Shown here in pieces: positions 7,043 to 14,730 of a DNA stretch of 64,000 nt. This DNA is from Litorivita sp050633545. Lineage in GTDB: Bacteria > Pseudomonadota > Alphaproteobacteria > Rhodobacterales > Rhodobacteraceae. How positions within the stretch are numbered: position 1 is the first letter of the stretch; the number at the start of each line of letters is the position of its first letter. The position numbers were made by a program, and so were the translations under genes. Under the pieces are notes generated by a model. It had not been told where the DNA came from, made no database searches, and worked only from the letters and a program-made list of their open reading frames with translations. The stretch spans positions 186,001 through 250,000 of the forward strand of contig JBOEGS010000005.1 of the NCBI GenBank assembly GCA_050633545.1, read 5' to 3'.

Positions 7043-7681
7043 ATGACACAGCAGCATAGCATAATTTCCGTCCTGACCGGCGACATCGTCAATTCGACCC
7101 GATTGAGCGAGGTGGAGCATCAGCGCGCCTATCAAGCGCTGGAGCGCTGCGCCGCGATGATCGAGGATTGGACCGACGCGCCCCTTCGCTTGACCCGCCA
7201 CAGGGGCGATGGATGGCAGGTGGTGATCACCCCGCCCGCGCTGGGCCTGCGCTGTGCCTTGGTGTTTCGCGCCGCGCTCAAGGCGCTGGGCACGTCTTTT
7301 GATACAACAATCGGGATCGGCGAAGGCGCGATGCACGCCCCTGTCCCCAATGATCTCAACACCGCCACCGAAGCCCCTTTTGTGCAATCGGGCCGCGCCC
7401 AGACCAAAACCAAAAGCCAATCCATCGCGCTTTTGCACGGCGGCGCGGGCGCTTTGAATGGCGCCGCGGTTCTGGCCGCCACGCTCAGCGACGATTGGAC
7501 CGCTGCGCAATCTGCGGCGATCTATCACGCGCTGCATCCACACAAAGAGCCGAATTTCACAGAGATCGGCGAGAGGCTCGGCAAATCGCGCCAAGCCGCG
7601 ACCAAGGCTCTGGACGGCGCGAAATGCGAGCGGCTACGCTATGCGCTCGGACTGCTTGAATCGGATGACCGCTATGTTTGA
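7043..7681 (+). CDS. SatD family protein (cyclase-like domain plus HTH)
   Basis: The 212-residue protein begins SVLTGDIVNSTRLS (residues 9-22) and has RHRGDGWQV (53-60), the pattern of the SatD family, whose N-terminal part resembles the nucleotide-cyclase fold. The last 40 residues contain a helix-turn-helix: FTEIGERLGKSRQAATKAL (about 172-190). SatD is named after a gene of the Streptococcus mutans sat operon; its biochemical function is unknown. The gene has no Shine-Dalgarno site and starts nine bases after TATAAT. Its end overlaps the DUF3307 gene by eight bases, a pairing I recall from other genomes. A DNA-binding sensor that controls its own operon is a reasonable inference. Confidence 0.85.
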   Translation: MTQQHSIISVLTGDIVNSTRLSEVEHQRAYQALERCAAMIEDWTDAPLRLTRHRGDGWQVVITPPALGLRCALVFRAALKALGTSFDTTIGIGEGAMHAPVPNDLNTATEAPFVQSGRAQTKTKSQSIALLHGGAGALNGAAVLAATLSDDWTAAQSAAIYHALHPHKEPNFTEIGERLGKSRQAATKALDGAKCERLRYALGLLESDDRYV

Positions 7682-8405
7682 GACCCTTGCCGCGCTGCTG
7701 TTTGCCCATGTGCTGGCCGATTATGTGTTTCAAACCCGCTGGATGGTCGCCAATAAACGCAATCCGTTCGTGCTTTTGCTTCACACCGCCATTGTCATCG
7801 CCACGGCGCAGGTCGCCATCGGGTCGGTCACGGCATGGGAGTTGCTGCTTCTCGGCGGGTTGCACCTTGGGGTGGATGCGATCAAGACCTACGCCCTGCC
7901 CGATACGGCAACGGCCTATCTGGCCGATCAGGCGGCGCATCTGGCAGTGATCGCCGCGCTGGCCTTTTACGCGCCCGAGCTTTGGGACAACGGGATTTGG
8001 GCCAGTCAACCCGCCCTGCCCGCGCCCGTCATATTGCATATCATGGTGGCCAGCGGCGGCGCGATCTATGCCATCCGCGCGGGCGGCTTTGCGGTGGGCA
8101 AATTGATGACACCTTTTGCCGACGGGTTTACCTCGGGCGGGCTGCCTTCGGGCGGGACGATCATCGGGGTGCTGGAACGGGGGCTGATCTATGTGCTGAT
8201 ACTGGCCGGACAAATCGCCAGTGTCGGTTTTCTGATCGCGGCCAAATCGGTCATGCGCTACGAGGCCTCCAAGGAACAAAAAGCTGCCGAATATGTGATC
8301 ATCGGCACTTTGGCCTCTTTTTTATGGGCGATTTTGGTCTCTTACGGCAGTTTTGCGCTCTTGGGCCTCTTGCCGCCCATTGAGATTGGTCGCGCGCTGC
8401 CCTAA
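7674..8405 (+). CDS. DUF3307 domain-containing membrane protein
   Basis: The 243-residue protein starts MFETLAALLFAHVLADYVFQ, the DUF3307 signature in which His, Asp and Gln sit in the first membrane helix (AHxLADYxFQ). GLHLGVDAIKTY (about 57-68) repeats a His/Asp pair in the next hydrophobic region. About six membrane segments are visible over the full length, so it is an inner-membrane protein. Its function is unknown. It overlaps satD by eight bases, so the two are translated from the same mRNA. The intramembrane His/Asp residues could bind a metal or form an active site, but this is speculation. Confidence 0.85.
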   Translation: MFETLAALLFAHVLADYVFQTRWMVANKRNPFVLLLHTAIVIATAQVAIGSVTAWELLLLGGLHLGVDAIKTYALPDTATAYLADQAAHLAVIAALAFYAPELWDNGIWASQPALPAPVILHIMVASGGAIYAIRAGGFAVGKLMTPFADGFTSGGLPSGGTIIGVLERGLIYVLILAGQIASVGFLIAAKSVMRYEASKEQKAAEYVIIGTLASFLWAILVSYGSFALLGLLPPIEIGRALP

Positions 8406-8427
8406 GTAGGGGGAAGCGAAAAGGACG

Positions 8428-8799
8428 ATGACAATGTTCGGCATTCCAGGAAAACAAGCAGTCTCCATGACCCCCGCGGCGGCGTCGCAGATCATGAAGC
8501 TGATGAAGAAAGACGGCTCCAAGGGGCTGCGCATCGGCGTCAAGAAAGGCGGCTGTGCGGGTATGGAATACACAATGGAATATGTCGCGGATGTTGATCC
8601 GATGGACGAGGTCGTCGAACAGGATGGCGCGCGGGTGATGATTGCCCCGATGGCGCAAATGTTCCTTTTTGGCACGCAGATCGATTACAAAACCTCGCTG
8701 CTCGAATCCGGTTTCCATTTCAACAATCCCAATGTGACCGAGGCCTGCGGTTGCGGCGAGTCGATCAAATTCGCCGAACAAGACGGCCAAAGCACCTAA
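8428..8799 (+). CDS. A-type Fe-S carrier (HesB/IscA/SufA family)
   Basis: The 123-residue protein has the three conserved cysteines of A-type carriers: Cys43 in KKGGCAGMEYTM and Cys107 and Cys109 in EACGCGESIKF. A-type proteins receive a [2Fe-2S] or [4Fe-4S] cluster and pass it to target enzymes. FHFNNPNVTEACGCGES is the usual C-terminal signature. An AAGGA site precedes the ATG. With sufT 1.5 kb upstream, the neighbourhood is partly devoted to Fe-S assembly. Whether it is SufA or ErpA in function cannot be decided from sequence. Confidence 0.92.
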   Translation: MTMFGIPGKQAVSMTPAAASQIMKLMKKDGSKGLRIGVKKGGCAGMEYTMEYVADVDPMDEVVEQDGARVMIAPMAQMFLFGTQIDYKTSLLESGFHFNNPNVTEACGCGESIKFAEQDGQST

Positions 8800-8808
8800 G
8801 GATCACCC

Positions 8809-9192
8809 ATGGCCACCGACCCCGCGTTTTTGGCCCATATCCGTGATCTCTTCGCCGGTTTGGGGCCGGTTTCGACGGGGCGGATGTTTTCGGGCACGGC
8901 GCTTTATGTTGAGGGCGATGTAATGTTTGCAGCGATTTTGGGCGGCACGGTCTGGATGAAATCCGACGACAGCACCCGCGCGCAATTCGACGCCGCCGGA
9001 TCGCGGCCCTTTTCCTATATGCGAGAGAGCGGCGCGCGCGAGGCGGCCTCGTTGATGTCCCTGCCCGACAGCGCGATGGATGATCCTGACGAAGCGATGC
9101 AATGGGCGCGCCTGTCCCTCGCCCCCGCCCGCGATGCGGCGATCCGCAAACGCGCAATCAAGGCCCGCAAAGCACAAAAGGTCAAACCATGA
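8809..9192 (+). CDS. TfoX/Sxy N-terminal domain protein (copy 1)
   Basis: The 127-residue protein has the TfoX N-domain pattern: LGPVSTGRMFSGTALYVEGD (residues 18-37), then KSDDSTRAQFDAAG, FSYM and LPDSAMDDPDEAMQWARLSL. A basic tail, RKRAIKARKAQKVKP, follows. TfoX/Sxy proteins are competence regulators in gammaproteobacteria, but single-domain forms like this are widespread and of unknown role. Its stop overlaps the start of a second TfoX N-domain gene by four bases (ATGA), indicating tandem duplication and coupled translation. It lies nine bases after the Fe-S carrier gene and may be co-transcribed with it. Confidence 0.85.
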   Translation: MATDPAFLAHIRDLFAGLGPVSTGRMFSGTALYVEGDVMFAAILGGTVWMKSDDSTRAQFDAAGSRPFSYMRESGAREAASLMSLPDSAMDDPDEAMQWARLSLAPARDAAIRKRAIKARKAQKVKP

Positions 9193-9500
9193 GCGTCAGC
9201 GACGAAGATATCGCATTTGTCCACGAGCTATACGGCGCCTTGGGCACGATCACCCACCGCAAGATGATGGGCGGCCTGTCGATCTATTGCGACGGGCAAA
9301 TTTTCGCGATCCTGAGCGCCGCAGGGCAACATTACCTCAAGGCCAAGGGCGATTTCGCTGCCGCGCTGCAGGCCGAGGGCAGCGAGATTTTCGCAATGGA
9401 GGACGGGCGCTCTATGGGCTATTGGACCTTGCCGGATGCGGCATTGGATGATCCCGATCTGGCGTGCGACTGGGCGCGGCGCGCATTGGATGCGCTTTAA
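9189..9500 (+). CDS. TfoX/Sxy N-terminal domain protein (copy 2)
   Basis: The 103-residue protein repeats the pattern of its upstream neighbour: LGTITHRKMMGGLSIYCDG, YLKAKGDFAAALQAEG and TLPDAALDDPDLACDWARRA. The two are recognisably paralogous, but this copy lacks the basic tail. The start ATG overlaps the upstream stop (ATGA). The matching TfoX C-terminal domain is encoded alone at 14365-14706. It converges with the oxygenase gene on the other strand, leaving 20 bp between them and no clear terminator. Confidence 0.85.
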   Translation: MSVSDEDIAFVHELYGALGTITHRKMMGGLSIYCDGQIFAILSAAGQHYLKAKGDFAAALQAEGSEIFAMEDGRSMGYWTLPDAALDDPDLACDWARRALDAL

Positions 9501-9520
9501 TATCTACAAATAAACCTTTG

Positions 9521-10438
9521 TTATTGTGACTTTTCTTTTAGGTGAAGGTAGGTTTCCTCAAAGCGTTTGGTCAAATGTTCCCCCGCCAAGATGGCCTCGC
9601 CCGACCCCATGGGCGCGACATTGGTGTCGTAGTTGGGATTGAAAAACATCGGCACGGAAATCCGCTCGCGGCCCGATCCTATGACGCGGTGCAATGTCGC
9701 CGTCACCCGCCCGCGCGTCCACATTTGCAGCATCTCGCCAAAGTTGATGACGAAACTGCCCGGCTCGGCGTTCACCGCCTGCCATCTGCCATCACGGCCC
9801 AGCACCTCCAGCCCCGGCACGCCGTCCGAGGCCAAAAGCGTGACGCAGCCGTAATCGGTATGGGCGGCGATGCCGAAATCCTTATCTCCAGCCCAATCAG
9901 GACGTGCGGGGTAAAAATTGCCGCGCAAAAGCGCCATGGGGCGGGTGAATTTATCGTCGAAATACCCCGCATCCTCGCCGATTGCCTCGGCAATGGCGCG
10001 CAGCAGGTCGCGGCACACCTCGAGCGCCTGCGCGTAATAGGATTGAATGGTGCGGCGAAACGCCTCCATCCCCTCGGGCCACAGGTTGGGGGCATAAACG
10101 CCCAAGCCGCGCGCGGCCAGAGGGTCGCCCTCGGGCAGCTCGAAGCCGCAATCAAAGACCTCTTTGTAGTCGGGATTGGCCATGGGATCGACCTGCTCTG
10201 CGCCGCCCGCACCCCATCCGCGATTGGCCCCTGTGCGGGCCATATTCACCGGTTCCTTCATCGCCACCTCTTGGTGGAAAAATCCGCGGTAGGCGTCGAT
10301 AACCTCGCCAATGCGCGCGGGGGTGATCGCGGTGTTATGCAGGGTCAAAAACCCGCTTTGCTCGGCCCCGATGCGCAATTGCGCCATGGTTTGCGGATCA
10401 CCCGCGAGGAGTTTTTGCATATCGATTTCGGGGATCAT
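9521..10438 (-). CDS. Isopenicillin N synthase-like 2OG-Fe(II) oxygenase
   Basis: This 305-residue protein has the non-haem iron triad: His193 and Asp195 in AAHTDYG and His250 in TATLHRVIG. The 2-oxoglutarate-binding Arg259-x-Ser261 lies in RERISVPMF. An N-terminal DIOX_N-like region (ESGFLTLHNTAI type) and GNFYP precede the core. Members hydroxylate or desaturate small molecules; the substrate here is unknown. The start is set at the ATG at 10438, because upstream codons in the same frame lack any family similarity. It is divergent from tpiA, with 168 bp between them. Confidence 0.9.
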   Translation of the reverse strand: MIPEIDMQKLLAGDPQTMAQLRIGAEQSGFLTLHNTAITPARIGEVIDAYRGFFHQEVAMKEPVNMARTGANRGWGAGGAEQVDPMANPDYKEVFDCGFELPEGDPLAARGLGVYAPNLWPEGMEAFRRTIQSYYAQALEVCRDLLRAIAEAIGEDAGYFDDKFTRPMALLRGNFYPARPDWAGDKDFGIAAHTDYGCVTLLASDGVPGLEVLGRDGRWQAVNAEPGSFVINFGEMLQMWTRGRVTATLHRVIGSGRERISVPMFFNPNYDTNVAPMGSGEAILAGEHLTKRFEETYLHLKEKSQ

Positions 10439-10606
10439 CGGCGGTCCTGTCTGGCTGTCGTGTTTGGCCCTTGCGCCGGGGGGCGCATCGGTTATGGGTC
10501 TGCATAACGGTTGGCGGCTTGGATGCAAAGTCTGCGGGCGGCAAAGGGCCCTTGACTGTCTGGCACGGCTGCGCAGGATGGGCGCAAACCAACAAAGGAG
10601 CGGGCA

Positions 10607-11353
10607 ATGCGGCGGAAACTGGCAGCGGGCAACTGGAAAATGAACGGGCTGCGCGCCGATCTGGCCGAACTGGATGCGCTGGCGTCCCGCTATGAGGCGC
10701 CCGAGGTCGATATCCTGCTTTGCCCGCCTGCGCCGCTCATCGCCGAGGCACGCGCGCGCAGCGGTGCGATTTCGATTGGCGGGCAGGATTGCCATAAATC
10801 CGAAAGCGGCGCCCATACGGGCGACATTTCGGCGATGATGCTCAAGGACGCAGGCGCGGGCGCGGTGATTTTGGGCCATTCAGAGCGCCGTGAGGACCAC
10901 GAAGAGAGCAGCGAGGATGTACGCGCCAAAGCTTTGGCGGCCAATGCGGCGGGGCTGACCTGTGTGATCTGCCTTGGCGAGAGCCTTGAGCAGCGCGAGG
11001 CGGCCAATACGTTGGAAATCATCGGCGGGCAATTGTCCGCCTCTGTGCCCGACACGGCCACCGGCGAAAACCTTGTCATCGCCTATGAGCCGATTTGGGC
11101 CATCGGCACCGGATTGGTGCCCAGCCTTGACCAGATCGGCGAGGTCCACGACTTTATCCGCACCCAGCTTGAGCGCCGTTTCGGGGCGGGTGTGGGGCGT
11201 TCTGTCCGGTTGCTTTACGGCGGTTCGGTCAAACCGGACAACGCCGCTGATATTTTCGCGGTGAGCAATGTCGACGGGGCCTTGGTCGGCGGGGCGAGCT
11301 TGAAAAGCGGTGATTTCTCGGCAATCATCGACGCATTGGAAAACAGCGCGTAG
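10607..11353 (+). CDS. tpiA: Triosephosphate isomerase
   Basis: TpiA interconverts dihydroxyacetone phosphate and glyceraldehyde 3-phosphate. The 248-residue protein shows Lys11 in AAGNWKMNG, His91 in LGHSERR, and the catalytic Glu161 in the signature AYEPIWAIGTG. The phosphate-binding loops LYGGSVKP and GALVGGASL are also intact. The length is normal. AAAGGAG precedes the ATG. It stands alone, divergent from the oxygenase gene. Together with eno, pgi, pgl and zwf it supplies the lower and upper arms of sugar breakdown encoded in this window. Confidence 0.97.
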   Translation: MRRKLAAGNWKMNGLRADLAELDALASRYEAPEVDILLCPPAPLIAEARARSGAISIGGQDCHKSESGAHTGDISAMMLKDAGAGAVILGHSERREDHEESSEDVRAKALAANAAGLTCVICLGESLEQREAANTLEIIGGQLSASVPDTATGENLVIAYEPIWAIGTGLVPSLDQIGEVHDFIRTQLERRFGAGVGRSVRLLYGGSVKPDNAADIFAVSNVDGALVGGASLKSGDFSAIIDALENSA

Positions 11354-11397
11354 CAGCCGCGCATATCAGTGCGCCCACATAGATTTTCCCTTATGTG

Positions 11398-11412
11398 TTA
11401 ATGGTATGTTAA
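11398..11412 (+). promoter_or_regulatory. CtrA-type box upstream of the GGDEF-EAL gene
   Basis: The sequence TTAA-TGGTATG-TTAA matches the full CtrA consensus TTAA-N7-TTAA. It ends 43 bp before the ATG at 11456. The region around it is A/T-rich compared with its surroundings, as expected for a promoter. CtrA control of c-di-GMP enzymes is known in Rhodobacterales; here it is inferred from the motif. Confidence 0.6.
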
Positions 11413-11455
11413 TGCTCCTTCGCGAGTTTGTTAAAGATTAGGGAATGGGGAACAG

Positions 11456-13954
11456 ATGGCACATCTGTCGCTGATTACACGGATTGGGCAGGCCTCAGAC
11501 CGGCTGACTTTGGCGACCCTGCGTTGGCGCGGCGCGGTCGAGCCCAATTACCAACCGACCGACTTGTTGATGGCAACGGTCCGGCGCGCTCAAATCGATA
11601 TGATGCTCGCGCTCACCCCCTCGATGATCGCGGCAAATCTGGCCTGTATCGGCTGTTTGATCGCGCTGGAGCTGATCAATCCGCGCGGGCAGTATTTCAT
11701 CTTTATCTGGGCCTCGGTGATGATGGCGCTCCTGACCAACTGGGTCAGCGCCTACCGCATCGCGCGCAGCAAACGCGCCTTGGGGCGCGGACAATTGGCC
11801 TCGGCCCATTCTACCGGCGTTGTGATCTTGTCGAGCTCCGCCTACGCGATACTTTGGAGCGTGGCGTTGGTGGTGGTGCTCTACCACGCGACGCCACAAG
11901 AAATCGCCTTTTTGGGGGCTTTGGCAGCGGGGCTTGTGGCAGGAGGCGCATGGGTGCTCTATTCGATCCCCTTGGCCGCCATCAGCTATGGCCTCCTGTT
12001 GCTGGCGCCGGTGCTGCTGACCCATGTGGTTATGGGAAGCCCGCTTTGGGGCTATTACATTATTGTTTCGATTACGTTTTACATCCTGCTGCTCGATTCC
12101 ATCGTGCGCCATTCCACGCAATTCATCGCCGAACGGATCGGTCATGAACAGGCCGCCGCACAGCGCGATGTGATCTCCTTGTTGATGAATGATATCGAGG
12201 CCACCGGCACCTGCTGGCTGTGGCGCAGCGATGCGCACCTGCGGCTCAGCCATGCGTCAAGCGGCTTTGCCACGGCGCTCGGGCTCAAGCAAAGCGCCCT
12301 GCTCGGCCGCCGTTTGGGCGATGTTCTGACCGAATGCGGCGCGCGCAGCAATGACGCAAAAAGCCAAGAGGGGCTGAGCCGGATCATGGCGTCGAACGGG
12401 CCGGACCTGCCGCATTTCGAATTCCGGCTCAAGATACAATCGCCCGATTCCGGCGAACGCCATCTGGCGATCTACGGCAGCCGCAGCGATATCGGCGATG
12501 CATCGCGCGCGCCCTTCGAAGGCTTTGTGCGCGATATCACCGAGGCCGTGCGCGATCACGAAAAGATCCAGTTCCTTGCCACCCGTGACGCTTTGACCGG
12601 ATTGTGGAACGCCGCCGGTTTCATCACCCGCGCGCAAGAGGAGATCGACCAGCGCCACGGGCGCATTCGCTCTGCGCAAGGGAGCGTTGCGACCCAGTCG
12701 TTTAGCGCCCTCACCGCGCCCAAGGGGATGGAATTTCGCGACCCCGATGCGCCGATGACGGCCATGTTTCTCTATATCGATGCGGACAATCTCAAGACGG
12801 TCAATGACACCTATGGCCACCGCGCGGGGGATGCATTGTTGGTCGAGGTCGCGCGCAACCTGACCGAAGTGGCGGGCAGCTCTTGCGTGATCGGGCGCAA
12901 GGGCGGCGACGAATTCCAACTGTTCGGCTATTTCGTCAGCGAAGCGCAGGCGCGCAATCTGGCGCAGAAGGTCTCCCAACGTCTCGGCGCTTCGTTCAAT
13001 TACGATCATATCACCATCCGCAAAAGCTGCTCGATCGGCGCTGTGGTCCTGTCGCGCAGCACCTATTCCATCGGCACGCTGGAACAATGGGCCGACCGCG
13101 CGCTCTATTCGGCCAAGAACAAAGGCAAGGCGCGGCTCGAATATTACGACGAAGAATTGGGCACGCAGGTGTTCCAGCAGCGCCGCATCACCGCCGATCT
13201 GCCTGCGGCCTTGGAACGCGGCGAATTGACCGTGCGCTTTCAACCCATCGTCTGTATCGCCGACGAGACAATCGTCGGCTGCGAGGCGTTGCTGCGCTGG
13301 AACCATGCCGATTTTGGCCCCGTCTCTCCCGCCTCTATCGTCGATGCCGCGCGCACATCGGGCAAACAGGCAGCGCTTGGCGATTATATCCTTGATCGGG
13401 CGATTGCTGCGGTGTGCGACTGGCCGGGGCATAGCTATGTCTCCGTCAATGCCACGGCCTTCGAACTCAATGACCCCGACTATTTCAAACGCATTGTCGC
13501 CGCGCTGGAACGGGCCGGATGCCCCCCCCAGCGGCTCTGCATCGAGATCACCGAAAGCCAACTATTGGAGCGCAACCGCACGGTCTTGGCCAATCTGTTG
13601 AAAATCCGGAATTGCGGGATGAAGGTTGCGGTGGATGATTTCGGCTCGGGATATTCCTCGCTGTCCTATCTGCCGCAATACCCGTCGAATTTTCTCAAAC
13701 TCGACCGCTCGCTTTTGGGTCAGGACAATCCGGTCACAGGGCGCGCGATTCTGCGTGCGGTGGCGACTTTGGCAGACGAGCTAAAGGTGCTCGCGGTGGC
13801 CGAAGGCGTCGAGACGACTGCGGAATTGGACATGGTGCGCGAGGCGGGGATTTTGTTGGTGCAGGGATTTCACTACCATCACCCGATGGCACGCGACGAG
13901 ATTGCCGCGATGATGGCCGCACGGGGCGCGCGCGATTTCGAATGGCCTTTCTAA
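11456..13954 (+). CDS. Membrane GGDEF-EAL protein (cyclic di-GMP turnover)
   Basis: The 832-residue protein has five or six N-terminal membrane segments (about residues 50-220), a PAS-like sensor region (about 245-370), then GGDEF and EAL domains. The diguanylate cyclase signature is intact: GGDEF at 483-487 within IGRKGGDEFQLF. The phosphodiesterase domain is also intact: EAL at 610-612 in CEALLRW, then VNATAFELND, IEITES, AVDDFGSGYSSLSYL, KLDRSLLG and AEGVET. Both activities are therefore possible, with the balance set by the sensor part. GGGGAAC precedes the ATG, and a CtrA-type box lies 43 bp upstream. A single gene, following tpiA by 102 bp. Confidence 0.93.
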   Translation: MAHLSLITRIGQASDRLTLATLRWRGAVEPNYQPTDLLMATVRRAQIDMMLALTPSMIAANLACIGCLIALELINPRGQYFIFIWASVMMALLTNWVSAYRIARSKRALGRGQLASAHSTGVVILSSSAYAILWSVALVVVLYHATPQEIAFLGALAAGLVAGGAWVLYSIPLAAISYGLLLLAPVLLTHVVMGSPLWGYYIIVSITFYILLLDSIVRHSTQFIAERIGHEQAAAQRDVISLLMNDIEATGTCWLWRSDAHLRLSHASSGFATALGLKQSALLGRRLGDVLTECGARSNDAKSQEGLSRIMASNGPDLPHFEFRLKIQSPDSGERHLAIYGSRSDIGDASRAPFEGFVRDITEAVRDHEKIQFLATRDALTGLWNAAGFITRAQEEIDQRHGRIRSAQGSVATQSFSALTAPKGMEFRDPDAPMTAMFLYIDADNLKTVNDTYGHRAGDALLVEVARNLTEVAGSSCVIGRKGGDEFQLFGYFVSEAQARNLAQKVSQRLGASFNYDHITIRKSCSIGAVVLSRSTYSIGTLEQWADRALYSAKNKGKARLEYYDEELGTQVFQQRRITADLPAALERGELTVRFQPIVCIADETIVGCEALLRWNHADFGPVSPASIVDAARTSGKQAALGDYILDRAIAAVCDWPGHSYVSVNATAFELNDPDYFKRIVAALERAGCPPQRLCIEITESQLLERNRTVLANLLKIRNCGMKVAVDDFGSGYSSLSYLPQYPSNFLKLDRSLLGQDNPVTGRAILRAVATLADELKVLAVAEGVETTAELDMVREAGILLVQGFHYHHPMARDEIAAMMAARGARDFEWPF

Positions 13955-13974
13955 TATCGCACCGCGCATAGCGC

Positions 13975-14001
13975 TGTGGCGCATTTGTCTCATATGCGCC
14001 G
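13975..14001. repeat. Short intergenic hairpin element, copy 1
   Basis: GGCGCAT (13978-13984) pairs with ATGCGCC (13994-14000) across a nine-base loop, 24 bp past the GGDEF-EAL stop codon. No T-run follows, so it is not a standard terminator. The 13-mer TGTGGCGCATTTG (13975-13987) recurs at 19447-19459 behind another gene. Confidence 0.35.
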
Positions 14002-14141
14002 CACCAAAATTCGCCTTGCCATATTTGCGCCCCTTTGCCGTGCCAGCCTTGTGCAATGCCCTTGGGTAAAAAGGCGCGGCGCACCGTTTTGCGCGCCGCC
14101 AAAGCCCAAGCGCACAACGCAAAACGTGCAGGAGCAATACA

Positions 14142-14294
14142 ATGGCACAGGCAAAACCCACGGCCAAAAGCGCCGCCCCCAAAGCGCAAGACGCGCAAGG
14201 CAAACCGGCAAAAACGGTTTCCCCAGCCGTTCGCAAATCCGCAAGCGGCAGCGCAAAGCCCAAACCGACCTTTACCGATTTCGCCAGTATTTAG
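14142..14294 (+). CDS. Small basic Lys/Ala/Pro-rich protein (50 aa)
   Basis: This frame of 50 codons begins MAQAKPTAKSAAPKA and ends KPKPTFTDFASI, stopping with TAG at 14292-14294. A perfect AGGAG lies eight bases before the ATG. About a third of the residues are Lys or Ala, and it is very basic apart from the short hydrophobic end, so it may be disordered and bind nucleic acid or a partner. Its codon use matches the neighbours. It lies in the 410-bp stretch between the GGDEF-EAL gene and the TfoX C-domain gene, in which I see no other gene. I recognise no family. Confidence 0.5.
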   Translation: MAQAKPTAKSAAPKAQDAQGKPAKTVSPAVRKSASGSAKPKPTFTDFASI

Positions 14295-14364
14295 GCCCGC
14301 AAAACCCAAGGGGCAGGCGCAATGCGCTCTGGCCCCCTGCGCGATCTGGCGCTAGTTTTGCGCC

Positions 14365-14706
14365 ATGAGCCAGACGCAGAATACCCCCGTGACCTCGATC
14401 CGCAACATCGGCCCCGCGATGGAGCAAACCCTGCGCCGCATCGGCATCACCTCGGCCGAAGAGCTGCGCAGCTTGGGCGCCGATGCGACCTATGCGCGGA
14501 TGCTCGAAAGCGGCTCGCGCCCGCATTTCATAGCCTATTATGCACTTGTCATGGCGCTACAGGGGCGGCCGTGGAATGATTGCAAAGGCAAGGAAAAATC
14601 CGATCTGCGCGTCAAATTCGACGCATTGGTCAGCGGCGGGCATGACAAAGGCCGCTCCGATCTCGAAGCGGCCCTCAATATCATTGGCGTGATCGAGCGG
14701 CCCTGA
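14365..14706 (+). CDS. TfoX/Sxy C-terminal domain protein
   Basis: The 113-residue protein is a stand-alone TfoX C-domain: VTSIRNIGPAMEQTLRRIGI (residues 9-28), then SAEELRSLGADATYARMLES and FIAYYALVMALQGRPWNDC. The helix-hairpin-helix pattern around NIGP suggests a DNA or protein contact surface. In gammaproteobacterial Sxy this domain is joined to the N-domain; here the N-domains are separate genes at 8809-9500. The C-terminal extension KGRSDLEAALNIIGVIERP is extra. It converges with ndk, 24 bp away. Confidence 0.85.
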   Translation: MSQTQNTPVTSIRNIGPAMEQTLRRIGITSAEELRSLGADATYARMLESGSRPHFIAYYALVMALQGRPWNDCKGKEKSDLRVKFDALVSGGHDKGRSDLEAALNIIGVIERP

Positions 14707-14730
14707 CGGCCCCGCCCGACCCTTTTCGGA

